Assembly (NCBI GenBank): GCA_963850415.1
Contig: CAWKLE010000003.1
Coordinates: 434,001-498,000, forward strand
DNA length: 64,000 bases
Direction of reading: 5' to 3'
Source: VAXT01 sp963850415
GTDB taxonomy: Bacteria; Actinomycetota; Thermoleophilia; Gaiellales; Gaiellaceae
Positions 1 to 8,255 of the stretch are shown here, one piece after another. Position 1 is the stretch's first letter. Each line of letters opens with the position of its first letter. The position numbers and the translations under genes are program-made. The notes below the pieces were generated by a model. The model saw nothing but the letters and a program-made list of their open reading frames with translations, did no database searches and was not told where the DNA came from.

Positions 1-193
1 GCACGTTGGCTGGGACGAGGATCCCTTCGACTGGGAAGAGGGCCGCACGGTGGACGAGCTGGTCGCGGGCGTCGGGCCGGGGATCGTCCTGCTCCACGCC
101 TGGCCGGCGGTCACGGCCGATGGTCTCGGACGCGTGATCGCCGACCTACGGGAGCGTGGAGCGGAGTTCGTCGGGGTCGACGAGCTGGTCTAG
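1..193 (+). CDS. Polysaccharide deacetylase, C-terminal end only
   Basis: The window opens inside this gene. Reading from base 2 gives 63 codons ending at TAG 191-193. The fragment has an 'IVLLHAWP' strand followed by a helix and a final 'FVGVDEL' strand. This is how NodB-type polysaccharide deacetylases end, and the His of the 'LLH' strand lies in their active site. The family removes N- or O-acetyl groups from cell-surface or cell-wall polysaccharides. The metal-binding part lies outside the window, so the assignment rests on this short segment alone. The stop codon overlaps the stop of the convergent msrA gene. Confidence 0.55.
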   Translation, partial: HVGWDEDPFDWEEGRTVDELVAGVGPGIVLLHAWPAVTADGLGRVIADLRERGAEFVGVDELV

Positions 194-678
194 CCGACTG
201 CCGTGCGCAGCGCGGGGGTGCAGCTCGAGCGGCCGCGCTTCTCGAGGTACTGCTGGTGGTAGTCCTCGGCCTCGAAGAAGGTCTGCGCGGGCTCGATCAG
301 CGTGACGACCGTCTTGCGGTGCCGCGTCTGCTCCTCAGCCTTCGACCGCGTCGCGGCCTCGCGCTGCTCCTCGTCGTGGAAGAAGATCACCGAGCGGTAC
401 TGGTCGCCGATGTCCCAACCCTGGCGGTTGAGCTGGGTCGGGTTGTGCTTGCCCCAGAAGACCTGGAGCAGGTCGTCGTACGACAACCGCTCGTCGTCGT
501 AGGTGACCTCGACCACCTCGGCGTGGCCCGTGGTGTGCGAGCACACGTCCTCGTAGGTCGGGTTCTCGGTGTGCCCGCCCGCGTAACCGACGCGGGTCTT
601 CGTGACTCCGTCGAGCTGCCTGAACGCCGCCTCGACGCCCCAGAAGCAGCCCGCTCCGAACGTTGCCTTCCTCTCCAC
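190..678 (-). CDS. msrA: Peptide-methionine (S)-S-oxide reductase MsrA
   Basis: MsrA reduces methionine-S-sulfoxide in oxidised proteins. The active-site motif 'GAGCFWGVEAAF' is near the N-terminus and the family motif 'GHAEVVEVTYD' follows. At 162 residues it is a normal single-domain MsrA. I chose the GTG at 678 because it overlaps the msrB stop (TAGTG) and follows a GGAGGAG sequence at the end of msrB. An upstream in-frame ATG at 786 would only add a non-conserved leader inside msrB. It is the second gene of an msrB-msrA operon, so both sulfoxide stereoisomers are repaired together in the cytoplasm. Confidence 0.95.
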   Translation of the reverse strand: MERKATFGAGCFWGVEAAFRQLDGVTKTRVGYAGGHTENPTYEDVCSHTTGHAEVVEVTYDDERLSYDDLLQVFWGKHNPTQLNRQGWDIGDQYRSVIFFHDEEQREAATRSKAEEQTRHRKTVVTLIEPAQTFFEAEDYHQQYLEKRGRSSCTPALRTAVG

Positions 679-1070
679 TATTCCTCCTCCAGTTTCAACG
701 CCGCAGAGTTGATGCAGTACCGCTGCCCCGTAGGGTGCGGCCCGTCCGGGAACACGTGCCCGAGATGGCCTCCGCAGTTGGCGCACAGCACTTCGGTGCG
801 GGTCATCCAGTGGCTCGTGTCCGTCTCCTCCTCGACCGCGTCTCCGGTCGCCGGCGCGTAGAACGCCGGCCAGCCGCAGCCCGAGTCGTACTTCGCGTCC
901 GACGCGAAGAGCTCGGCTCCGCAGCCGGCACAGTGGTAGGTGCCCGGCTCGAAGACGTGGTCGTACTCACCTGTGAACGGGCGCTCCGTGCCCTTCTCGC
1001 GGAGCACACGGTACTGCTCCGCTGTGAGCTCGGAACGCCATTCCTGCTCTGTTTTCTTGATCTTGGTCAT
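678..1070 (-). CDS. msrB: Peptide-methionine (R)-S-oxide reductase MsrB
   Basis: MsrB reduces the R epimer of methionine sulfoxide. The 130-residue protein has both structural zinc CxxC pairs ('CAGC' and 'CANC') and the catalytic 'RYCINSAAL' segment near the C-terminus. It is the first gene of the msrBA operon and is translationally coupled to msrA. No clear Shine-Dalgarno precedes the ATG; a TACGTT box lies 10 bases upstream of it. The 140-bp region upstream holds a nested inverted repeat (1107-1175). Confidence 0.95.
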   Translation of the reverse strand: MTKIKKTEQEWRSELTAEQYRVLREKGTERPFTGEYDHVFEPGTYHCAGCGAELFASDAKYDSGCGWPAFYAPATGDAVEEETDTSHWMTRTEVLCANCGGHLGHVFPDGPHPTGQRYCINSAALKLEEE

Positions 1071-1106
1071 CGCTAGTTCAAACGTAGCTCAGAGCGAAAA
1101 GTTCCC

Positions 1107-1175
1107 GGCCTGCAAGTTGCCCCTTGACGAATCGGGAAACGTGTGAGAGGGTGTGCTCGTCAAGTCCTGCAGGCC
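1107..1175. repeat. Nested inverted repeat upstream of msrBA
   Basis: Outer arms GGCCTGCA (1107-1114) and TGCAGGCC (1168-1175) enclose perfect inner arms CTTGACGA (1123-1130) and TCGTCAAG (1157-1164). The element fills most of the gap between the end of the flavoprotein gene and msrB. It could be a leader or terminator structure, or a small mobile palindrome. A further CAAGTCC/GGACTTG pair lies just downstream, followed by a T-run at 1209-1213. Confidence 0.5.
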
Positions 1176-1211
1176 TTCGGGTCGGCGGGACTTGGCACAT
1201 GTAGGGCCTTT

Positions 1212-2602
1212 TTAGTTACAGATCGTGGCCATCTCGACGGGCTGCGGCATCGCCTGCTCGGCGGCGGCCTTCACGCCCTCGCGCGAAGGTCGGGAAGACG
1301 TGGTGCATCGCGCGCCAGGTCGTCGACCGTCCCCCCGAGCCGGAGCGCGAGCGAGAGGCCATGGACGATGTCGCCCCCGTTCGGCGCGACGACGTGGAGC
1401 CCGAGCACGCGTCTCGTTCCCGTCTCGTAGACGATCTTGTACAGGCCGCGCTGCTGCTCCTTGTAGGAGGAGCGCTGGACGTACTTGATGTCGTGCACGA
1501 CGGCCTCGTGCTCGATTCCCCGGTCTCGCGCCTCCTGCTCGGTCAGGCCGACCGCGGCCAGCTCCGGCTCGGTGAAGATCGCGGTCGGCAGCACCGAATA
1601 GTCCGCCGGGGCCGGGTTTCGTTCGAACATGTCGTCGATCGCGATCCGCGCCTGGTACTGGGCGATCGGCGTGAACTGGTAGCGGCCGGTCACGTCGCCC
1701 GGCGGCCCAGATCCCGTCCACGGAGGTGCGCATCAGCTCGTCGATGACGATGCCCGCACGGTCGTGCTCGATTCCGAGCTCGTCGAGGTGCAGCGCCTCG
1801 ACGTTCGGCGCGCGGCCCGAGGCGAGCAGGAGCTTCGCGACACGGATCTCCCTCGAGCCGACGGCGGCCACGATCCCGTCGCCTTCGGGCCGGACGCTCG
1901 ACGACGGTCGAAGAGAGCACGATCTCGACTCCGTCGTCCTCCTCGAGCGCCGCGTGCAGCACCGTGGAGGCTTCCTCGTCGGAACGCGGCGAGATGCGAT
2001 CCGCGCCCTGGACGATCGTCACCCGGGAGCCGAAGCGCGCGAAGATCTGAGCGAACTCGAGCCCGACCGGACCGCCCCCGACGACGAGCAGCGACTCCGG
2101 AAGCTCGGTCAGCTCGAGTGCCGAGACGTGGTCGATCCAGTCGATCTCGTCGATGCCCTCGATCGGCGGCACGGCCGTCCGCGAGCCGGTCGCGATCAGG
2201 ATCCGGTCGGCGCGCAGCTCCTGGCCGCCGATCCCGACCGACCCAGGACCGAGGAGCTCGGCCTCGCCGTCGTACGTGTCGAATCCGGCTTCCTGGAGCC
2301 CCGCCATCCACTTCGCGTCGCCCTTCTTCAGCGTGTCCTTCCGCGCCTTGACGCGCGCCGAGGTCGAGCCGCGCGGGGCCGACGTCGATGCCGAGCTTCC
2401 CGGCAAGGCGGTTCACGTCGTGGAACAGCTCGGCCACGACGAGGTAGGCCTTCGTCGGCTTGCAGGCCACGTTTGGACAGCTGCCGCCCCACCGGGTGCT
2501 CTCGACGACCGCGACGCTCGCGCCGCACTGCTGGACGGCCTTCGCCGCCGCGTCGCGGGCCGCCGAGCCGGAGCCGAGCACGATCAGGTCGTAGTGGTTC
2601 AC
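1212..2602 (-). pseudogene. Class I flavoprotein disulfide reductase, interrupted by about five frameshifts
   Basis: Joined across frames this is a dihydrolipoamide dehydrogenase/mercuric reductase-like enzyme: FAD motif 'LIVLGSGSAARDAAAKA', redox-active 'WGGSCPNVACKPTK', NAD motif 'LLVVGGGPVGLEFAQIF', and a dimerisation domain ending in 'MHHVFPTFA' and 'EGVKAAAEQA'. The likely GTG start at 2602 follows GGAGG. Frame changes fall near 2362, 1890, 1702 (a GGG run), 1312 and 1282; four look like one extra base and one like a missing base. Every segment between them is well conserved and stop-free, which argues for sequence error rather than decay. If the gene is truly broken it is a recent pseudogene. 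Substrate unknown; the C-terminal His/Glu pair suggests a thiol/disulfide substrate. Confidence 0.75.
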
Positions 2603-2788
2603 TCGAGTGCCTCCTTCTGGGTCGCCACGCCGGGAGTCTCGCGCACGCACCGAGGCTGAGCGCAAGAAGAGAGCCGCCGCGGCATCAGTCTGGGCGAGCC
2701 GGGCGGCCCGGCCTGCGTGCGGGCTCGAGCAAGTTGCGGCCTTGCCGCCGCCTGTTTCGGTCGGAAGCCGCCCGGCTCTTCCTCTCGC

Positions 2789-3089
2789 TCAGCCGGACGG
2801 TCCAGTCGACTGCGGCTCGATCGCCAGGCTCGTGACGGTGCGCCTTCCGGCAATGTCGTGGACGACGTCGACGCTGTCGTTCTGCCGGTACGTGCCGGCG
2901 ATGCCGAGGAAGAGCGACAGCCAGCGCCAGAATCCCAGCCGCCCCTCACGGGCGAGGCTTCGCTCGAACACGAGCTGCCGGCCCTCGACGCGAAAGTCTC
3001 GGCCGGCCCGCTGAGGGACGCCGTTCAGGAACACCTCGAAGGGCTCGCCGACCTCCGGAGGGAGCTCTACGACGGACGCGCTCAGGCAT
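2789..3089 (-). CDS. Small hypothetical protein, probably frameshifted near its start
   Basis: The frame from 3034 down encodes about 80 residues including 'FRVEGRQLVFERSL' and 'GFWRWLSLFLGIAGTYRQN', with the look of a compact conserved protein. The only in-frame starts for the full-length version are poor. Upstream sequence continues the protein (ELPPEVGEPFEV) back to an ATG at 3089 if one extra base near 3076 is removed, the same kind of +1 error seen elsewhere in the window. A shorter product starting at GTG 3034 is the alternative. I do not recognise the family. It lies alone between the flavoprotein gene and the divergent cox operon. Confidence 0.5.
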
Positions 3090-3199
3090 GAGACATGAGA
3101 CCCAAGGCGCGGACTTGGCCGCGCCGCCCAAGAAAAGGTCGTGGCAGCTCAGCTGTCACGACCGTTACCAATTCGCTTCCCGGAGCCCACCTTCTTAGA

Positions 3200-4183
3200 A
3201 TGCCAGCGCCCGTGCGCCGGAAGCTCATCTTCGCCTGTCTGAGCATCGTGGCACTGGCGCTCGTCCTGACGGGGACGGCGCTTGCCGATGCCGGCAGAGC
3301 CTTCCCTCCCGCCGACTCCCCGAATGCCGGCGGGATTCGGGACCTCTATCTGGTCGTTCTGGCCGTGACCGGGGTGATCTTCGTCCTCGTCGAGGGCGCG
3401 CTGGTCCTGTTCGTCGTCCGCTTCCGCAACCGTGGCCGGGCGCGGACAGCCGAGGGCCCCCAGATCCGCGGCCACACGCGCCTCGAGTTGATCTGGACGG
3501 TGATCCCCGTGCTGATCCTCACCGCGATCATCAGCGTCGTCTTCTACAAGCTGGGCGGGATCCAGGACGTGCCCGCGGCCGGCGCGGCCGGCCCGAGGAT
3601 GACCGTCCACGTGGAGGGGCGCCAGTTCTACTGGCGCTACGAGTATCCGAACGGCGCCGTCTCGATCAACCAGCTCGTCGTCCCGGCCCAGCGCCCGATC
3701 TACCTCGTCGTCACGGCGCCGTCCTTCGACGTGATCCACAGCTGGTGGGTGCCCCAGCTCGCCGGCAAGATGGACGCGATTCCCGGCAAGACGAACCACA
3801 CGTGGTTCGAGGCGCAGCACGAGGGGATCTACCAGGGGCAGTGCGCCGAGTTCTGCGGGATCGAGCACGCGATGATGCTCACGCAGGTGCGCGCGGTCTC
3901 GAACAGCGAATACGAGAGGTGGGTTGCGACGCAGCTCCACGTGAGCCAGAACATCGGGCAGATGACCTTCGAGGGTGCTTGCGCTCCGTGTCACGGGATG
4001 CAGGGCCAGGGCATGATCGGTCCCGCGCTCAAGGGCAACGCGACGCTGGCCAACCCGCAGCAGCTCCGCACGCTGCTCGCGAACGGCAAGCGCAAGATGC
4101 CGCCCGTCGGCAAGGGCTGGACGCCGCAGGAGATCGCATCGCTCATCGCCTACCTGCGGAAGGAGTTCGTCGGTGGCGGTTAG
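3200..4183 (+). CDS. coxB: Cytochrome c oxidase subunit II with C-terminal cytochrome c domain
   Basis: Subunit II carries the binuclear CuA centre that accepts electrons from cytochrome c. From the ATG at 3200 (327 residues) there is a signal-like segment, two transmembrane helices, and a cupredoxin domain with the CuA ligands in 'GQCAEFCGIEHAMM' and the upstream 'VIHSWWVPQ' His. A fused c-type haem domain follows ('CAPCH', then 'KMPPVGKGW' supplying the distal Met), so the enzyme is a caa3-type oxidase. First gene of coxB-coxA-ctaB. No convincing Shine-Dalgarno precedes the ATG; upstream in-frame starts add only a basic, non-conserved leader. Its end overlaps the coxA start by 11 bases. Confidence 0.93.
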   Translation: MPAPVRRKLIFACLSIVALALVLTGTALADAGRAFPPADSPNAGGIRDLYLVVLAVTGVIFVLVEGALVLFVVRFRNRGRARTAEGPQIRGHTRLELIWTVIPVLILTAIISVVFYKLGGIQDVPAAGAAGPRMTVHVEGRQFYWRYEYPNGAVSINQLVVPAQRPIYLVVTAPSFDVIHSWWVPQLAGKMDAIPGKTNHTWFEAQHEGIYQGQCAEFCGIEHAMMLTQVRAVSNSEYERWVATQLHVSQNIGQMTFEGACAPCHGMQGQGMIGPALKGNATLANPQQLRTLLANGKRKMPPVGKGWTPQEIASLIAYLRKEFVGGG

Positions 4184-5804
4184 GGCCGAGCCCGTCTATC
4201 CGGTTCCGTGGTACCGCGGCCGCTTCGCGTCGTGGATCACCACCGTCGACCACAAGCGGATCGGGATCCTCTACCTGATCACGTGCCTGATCTTCTTCGG
4301 CGCGGGCGGGATCCTCGCGGTGCTGATGCGCACGCAGCTCGCGCACACGAACGAGAAGTTCCTCTCGGCCCAGCACTACAACGAGGTGATGACCGTCCAC
4401 GGGCTGACGATGGTCTTCCTCGTCATCGTCCCGATCCTGGCCGGCTTCGGGAACTTCCTGGTGCCGCTGATGATCGGCGCCAAGGACGTGGCCTTCCCGC
4501 GCCTGAACGCCCTCTCGTACTGGCTCTTCCTGTTCGGCGGGATCGTGCTGTACGCGAGCTTCTTCGCCACCGGGGGCGCCGCTCAGACGGGCTGGACCCT
4601 CTATCCGCCGCTCTCCGAGCAGTACGCCGGCAACGGGGTCGACCTGGCCATCCTCTCGCTGCACATCCTCTCGGTCTCCTCGCTGATCGGCGCGATCAAC
4701 TTCATCGTCACGATCCACCGGCTGCGCGCGCCCGGGATGACGTGGATGCGCGTGCCGCTGTTCGTCTGGTCGATCGACGTCTACGCGTGGATCCTCGTCA
4801 TCGTCTTGCCCGCTCTCTCGGCCGGGCTCACGCTGCTCCTGCTCGACCGGCAGGCGGGGACGCACTTCTTCCAGCCGAACGAGGGCGGCAACGCGCTGCT
4901 CTTCCAGCACGTGTTCTGGTTCTTCGGGCACCCCGAGGTCTACGTGATGATCCTCCCCGTGATGGGGATCATCTCGGAGGTCATCCCCGTCTTCTCGCGC
5001 AAGCCGATCTTCGGCTACACGGCAATCGTCTTCTCGACGGTCGCGATCGGGTTCTACTCGCTGCTTGTCTGGGCCCACCACATGTTCACGGTCGGCCTCG
5101 CGACCCCGCTCCTCGGCTTCTTCATGATCTCGTCGATGATCATCGCGGTGCCGACGGGGATCAAGATCCTCAACTGGCTCGCGACCACCTGGCGCGGAAA
5201 CCTGATCTTCGAGACGCCGATGCTGTTCGCGCTCGGGTTCATCGCGCTGTTCACGATCGGAGGGCTGTCCGGGATCTTCCTGGCCACGTTCCCGGTCGAC
5301 TGGCAGGCCCAGGACTCGTACTTCGTCGTCGCTCACCTCCACTACGTGCTCTTCGGCGGCTCGATGTTCGGGATCTTCGCCGGGCTCTACTACTGGTGGC
5401 CGAAGATGTTCGGCCGCAAGCTCGACGAGACGCTCGGGAAGTGGCACTTCTGGCTGCTCTTCATCGGCTTCAACCTGACGTTCTTCCCGCAGCACCTGCT
5501 CGGGCTCGCGGGGATGCCGCGCCGCATCTACACCTACAACCGCGGGTCGTGGGAGACGGACAACATGATCTCGACGATCGGCTCCTACGTGATGACCGCC
5601 GCGCTCCTCGTCTTCGTCGTGAACGTCGTCTGGACGAGGCGCCGCGCGGGCGTGCGGGCCGGGAACGACCCGTGGCTCGGGGACACGCTCGAGTGGTACA
5701 CGACGTCGCCGCCTCCGCCTCACAACTTCGAGAAGGTTCCGTACGTGACGAGCGCGCGGCCGCTGCGAGACCTGCGCAAGCGGATCGAGACGAGGGGCGC
5801 ATGA
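4173..5804 (+). CDS. coxA: Cytochrome c oxidase subunit I
   Basis: Catalytic haem-copper subunit, 543 residues, about 12 transmembrane helices. The low-spin haem ligand is in 'MTVHGLTM'. CuB ligands are in 'FFGHPEVYVMILP' (with the His-Tyr cross-link pair) and 'WAHHMFTVG', and the last haem ligands are in 'VAHLHYVLFGG'. It starts at GTG 4173 inside the coxB end and stops at TGA 5804, overlapping the ctaB ATG (ATGA). It reduces oxygen to water at the membrane while pumping protons. Full length, with no sign of damage. Confidence 0.97.
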   Translation: MAVRAEPVYPVPWYRGRFASWITTVDHKRIGILYLITCLIFFGAGGILAVLMRTQLAHTNEKFLSAQHYNEVMTVHGLTMVFLVIVPILAGFGNFLVPLMIGAKDVAFPRLNALSYWLFLFGGIVLYASFFATGGAAQTGWTLYPPLSEQYAGNGVDLAILSLHILSVSSLIGAINFIVTIHRLRAPGMTWMRVPLFVWSIDVYAWILVIVLPALSAGLTLLLLDRQAGTHFFQPNEGGNALLFQHVFWFFGHPEVYVMILPVMGIISEVIPVFSRKPIFGYTAIVFSTVAIGFYSLLVWAHHMFTVGLATPLLGFFMISSMIIAVPTGIKILNWLATTWRGNLIFETPMLFALGFIALFTIGGLSGIFLATFPVDWQAQDSYFVVAHLHYVLFGGSMFGIFAGLYYWWPKMFGRKLDETLGKWHFWLLFIGFNLTFFPQHLLGLAGMPRRIYTYNRGSWETDNMISTIGSYVMTAALLVFVVNVVWTRRRAGVRAGNDPWLGDTLEWYTTSPPPPHNFEKVPYVTSARPLRDLRKRIETRGA

Positions 5805-7009
5805 AGCCGAGCATCTGGTTCCGTCTGACGGCGCTCCTCGGGGTGGCTGGGACGCTCGTGGCGGTCGTCTCCGGCACGGCCGGGCTCGGAACCGCGCATC
5901 GCGTGCTCGCCGCGCTCGCGCTCCCACCGCTCGCGGCCGTCGTCGCGGCGTCGTGGGTCTCGTACCGGCGGCTCCTCTATCCGTCCGTGGCAGCACTCGC
6001 CCTGTTCGGCCTGGCCGCGGCAGTGACGGCGCCCGGCATCCATCTGACCCTCGCAGCCCTGTCCTTCGCAGCCACGCTGGTCGTCGTCGCGCAGTCCTGG
6101 CGCGCCACCGAACCGACTTTGCAACAGACTGTTACTAAGTCGTTTTGGGGGACTGTTCGCGACTACCTGACGCTGACGAAGCCGCGGATCATGTCGCTGC
6201 TCCTGCTCACGGGGCTCTGCGGGATGATCGTCGGCGCCGGGAAACTGCCTCCGTTCTGGCTCGTGGCGACGACGATGCTCGGGCTCGCGCTCGCCTGCGG
6301 TGGAGCGAGCGCTCTGAACCACGTGCTCGATGCCGACATCGACCGGCTGATGGGCAAGCGCACGCGGTCGCGGCCCGTCGCCGCGGGGCGCATCTCGGCG
6401 GCATATGCGCTCGAGTTCGGGCTCGCGCTCTCGGCGCTCTCGTTCGTGCTGCTCGCCGGGATCGTGAACGTCCTGACGGCGGTGCTCGCGCTCGCCGGGA
6501 TCCTCTTCTACGTCCTCGTCTACACGAAGCTCCTGAAGCGCTCGACCCCGCAGAACATCGTCATCGGCGGCGCGGCCGGTGCGATCCCCCCGCTCGTCGG
6601 GTGGGCGGCCGCGACCGGAGACCTGACGCTTCCTGCGCTGGTCCTCTTCGCGGTCGTCTTCCTCTGGACGCCGCCGCACTTCTGGGCGCTCGCGCTCCTG
6701 ATCAAGCGCGACTACGCGAACGCGGGCGTGCCGATGCTGCCGGTCGTGCGCGGAGAGCGCGAGACGGTCAAGGAGATCCTCCTGTACACGGCCGCCCTCG
6801 TCGCGTTCACGCTCGCGCCGGCGCTGTGGGGCCAGTTCGGGCTCGTCTACCTCGTCGCCGCGGCTGCGCTCGGCGCCGGCTTCCTCGGCCTCGCCTGGAA
6901 CCTGCGGCGTGAGCGAACGCCCGCGCGAGCCGCTTTGCTCTTCCACTATTCGCTCGCGTACCTCGCGCTGCTCTTCGTCGCGATGGCGCTCGATACGGTG
7001 CTCGCATGA
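5801..7009 (+). CDS. ctaB: Protoheme IX farnesyltransferase (haem O synthase) with N-terminal membrane extension
   Basis: CtaB adds the farnesyl group to haem b to give haem O, a step needed to assemble the neighbouring oxidase. The 402-residue protein has both prenyltransferase Asp-rich motifs, 'NHVLDADIDRLMGKRT' and the later 'DYANAGVPMLPVVRG', in a membrane core of usual length. About 110 residues precede the core (which begins 'DYLTLTKPRIMSL') and hold four hydrophobic segments; typical CtaB proteins lack them. This part could be a relic or minimal version of a CtaA-like domain, but I see no haem-ligand pattern to prove it. Starts by ATGA overlap with coxA. Confidence 0.92.
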   Translation: MKPSIWFRLTALLGVAGTLVAVVSGTAGLGTAHRVLAALALPPLAAVVAASWVSYRRLLYPSVAALALFGLAAAVTAPGIHLTLAALSFAATLVVVAQSWRATEPTLQQTVTKSFWGTVRDYLTLTKPRIMSLLLLTGLCGMIVGAGKLPPFWLVATTMLGLALACGGASALNHVLDADIDRLMGKRTRSRPVAAGRISAAYALEFGLALSALSFVLLAGIVNVLTAVLALAGILFYVLVYTKLLKRSTPQNIVIGGAAGAIPPLVGWAAATGDLTLPALVLFAVVFLWTPPHFWALALLIKRDYANAGVPMLPVVRGERETVKEILLYTAALVAFTLAPALWGQFGLVYLVAAAALGAGFLGLAWNLRRERTPARAALLFHYSLAYLALLFVAMALDTVLA

Positions 7010-7164
7010 GCGACCGCGCGCCCGAGGCCTCCTTCCCGCCCCGCGAGCCGACGATGGAAGAGGCAGCGAGCAACACGCTGTTCGGGCTCGCCCTGTTCGG
7101 AATCGCGCTCCTCCTGTTCGGCGCGGTGATCGGGCTCGCCTTCGTCTACCTGGCGCTCGACTAG
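7006..7164 (+). CDS. 52-residue single-helix membrane protein at the end of the cox operon
   Basis: An ATG at 7006 overlaps the ctaB stop (ATGA) and opens a 52-codon frame ending at TAG 7162-7164. The protein has a short acidic N-terminus ('MSDRAPEASFPP', then 'TMEEAASN') and one long hydrophobic helix reaching almost to the C-terminus. Translational coupling and position suggest a small accessory subunit or assembly factor of the oxidase. No family is recognised, and no subunit III gene is present in this cluster. Confidence 0.7.
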   Translation: MSDRAPEASFPPREPTMEEAASNTLFGLALFGIALLLFGAVIGLAFVYLALD

Positions 7165-7168
7165 CGGG

Positions 7169-7858
7169 CTACCAGCCGTCTTCGAGCAGCGCGCGCACCT
7201 CTTCGACGCCTGCCTGCCAGACACGGAGCATGTCCTCGTCCGAGTGCTCGTAGACGCCGCCGAACGAGCCGTCGCCCATCAGCTTCCGGAACGCGGCGGG
7301 GTCGTGCACCGGCGGATCGGCCGGCGGCTTGCTCCCGGCCGGAAGCTCGACGCCCGGGAGCCGCGTCCAGGGGAAGTTCTCCATCCATGACGCGTGCGAG
7401 CCGACCGGGTCGATCGAGCGGACGACGTCCAGCACGCGCGGGCTGTTCCACCAGTCGTGGTAGCGGACGCGAGCGTCGGGACGCTTCGCGCCCCACTGCG
7501 CCGCCGCCGCTCGGGCGGGCGTGTTCCCCCCGTGGCCATTCACGATCAGGATCCGGCGGAAGCCTTGCCCGGCGAGCGAGTCGAGCAGGTCGGTGACGAC
7601 CGTGAGGAAGGTCTCCACCCGCAGCGTGGGGCTGCCCGGGTACGCGGCGAAGCGCGGCGTGATCCCGTACGGCAGCACCGGGAGCACCGGCACGCCGAGC
7701 GGCTCCGCCGCTTCGACGGAGACGCGCTCGGCGAGGATGTTGTCGGTCGCCAGCGACAGGTACGCGTGCTGCTCGGTCGAGCCGAGCGGCAGGACGATCC
7801 GGTCATCGCGCCGGAGGTACTCCTCCAGCTGCATCCAGTTGCAGTCCTGGACGCGCAC
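7169..7858 (-). CDS. Creatininase-family amidohydrolase
   Basis: The 229-residue protein has the metal-binding pattern of the creatinine amidohydrolase/MftE family: 'LPLGSTEQHAYLSLATDN', the 'VNGHGGNTPA' loop, and later 'DPVGSHASWMEN' and 'GVYEHSDED'. Family members are Zn/Mn enzymes that open cyclic amides or cleave peptide-like bonds, for example in creatinine use or peptide cofactor maturation. No mycofactocin genes are nearby, so the substrate is unknown. GTG start at 7858, 12 bases after the stop of the upstream DUF4242 gene; an internal ATG at codon 9 is a possible alternative. Convergent with the cox operon. Confidence 0.85.
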   Translation of the reverse strand: MRVQDCNWMQLEEYLRRDDRIVLPLGSTEQHAYLSLATDNILAERVSVEAAEPLGVPVLPVLPYGITPRFAAYPGSPTLRVETFLTVVTDLLDSLAGQGFRRILIVNGHGGNTPARAAAAQWGAKRPDARVRYHDWWNSPRVLDVVRSIDPVGSHASWMENFPWTRLPGVELPAGSKPPADPPVHDPAAFRKLMGDGSFGGVYEHSDEDMLRVWQAGVEEVRALLEDGW

Positions 7859-7870
7859 GACCCGGCCGGC

Positions 7871-8167
7871 TCAGACCTCCGCGGGCTCGGGATCGGGCCG
7901 CACGAGAACCGTGTCCGCGACCGGGATGATCTCGTCGACCGGAAGGATCGCGCGGGACGCGTGCTCGCGGATCGCCTCCGGGCTCGTCGCCTGGTAGATA
8001 CAGACCGTCCCGACGGAGCCGCCGCCCTCGTCGAGCACGTAGGAGCGGATCCAGCGAACGTCGTCCGACATCTCCTCGTCGCCGACCTTCGCCGACCGGC
8101 CCGCGGCCTCCTGGAGCTCCTCGGCCGAACGCCAGCCGCTTCTGCGCAGGATCACGTACAGGTTCAT
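7871..8167 (-). CDS. DUF4242 / SCO4226-like small protein
   Basis: 98 residues, beginning 'MNLYVILRRSGW' with a ferredoxin-like alternation of strands and helices and the segment 'RSYVLDEGGGSVGTVCIYQA'. This matches DUF4242 proteins, of which Streptomyces SCO4226 has been described as nickel-binding. Metal binding here is inferred from family only. A strong AGGAGG lies six bases before the ATG. It forms a two-gene unit with the creatininase-like gene downstream. Confidence 0.75.
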   Translation of the reverse strand: MNLYVILRRSGWRSAEELQEAAGRSAKVGDEEMSDDVRWIRSYVLDEGGGSVGTVCIYQATSPEAIREHASRAILPVDEIIPVADTVLVRPDPEPAEV

Positions 8168-8255
8168 CGTTGCCCTCCTTGAGGTAGGGGATTCAGGTTC
8201 TTACGCGAGGTACACGCCTTTCGGATTCAGCGAAGCCTCGTATCCTCGGGGGGTC

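Noticed and set aside
4143..5996. 617-codon open frame on the strand opposite coxA
   Set aside because: It is rich in Arg, Asp and Glu with no recognisable motif and lies across coxA, which has every catalytic residue. Long antisense frames are expected in high-GC codons.
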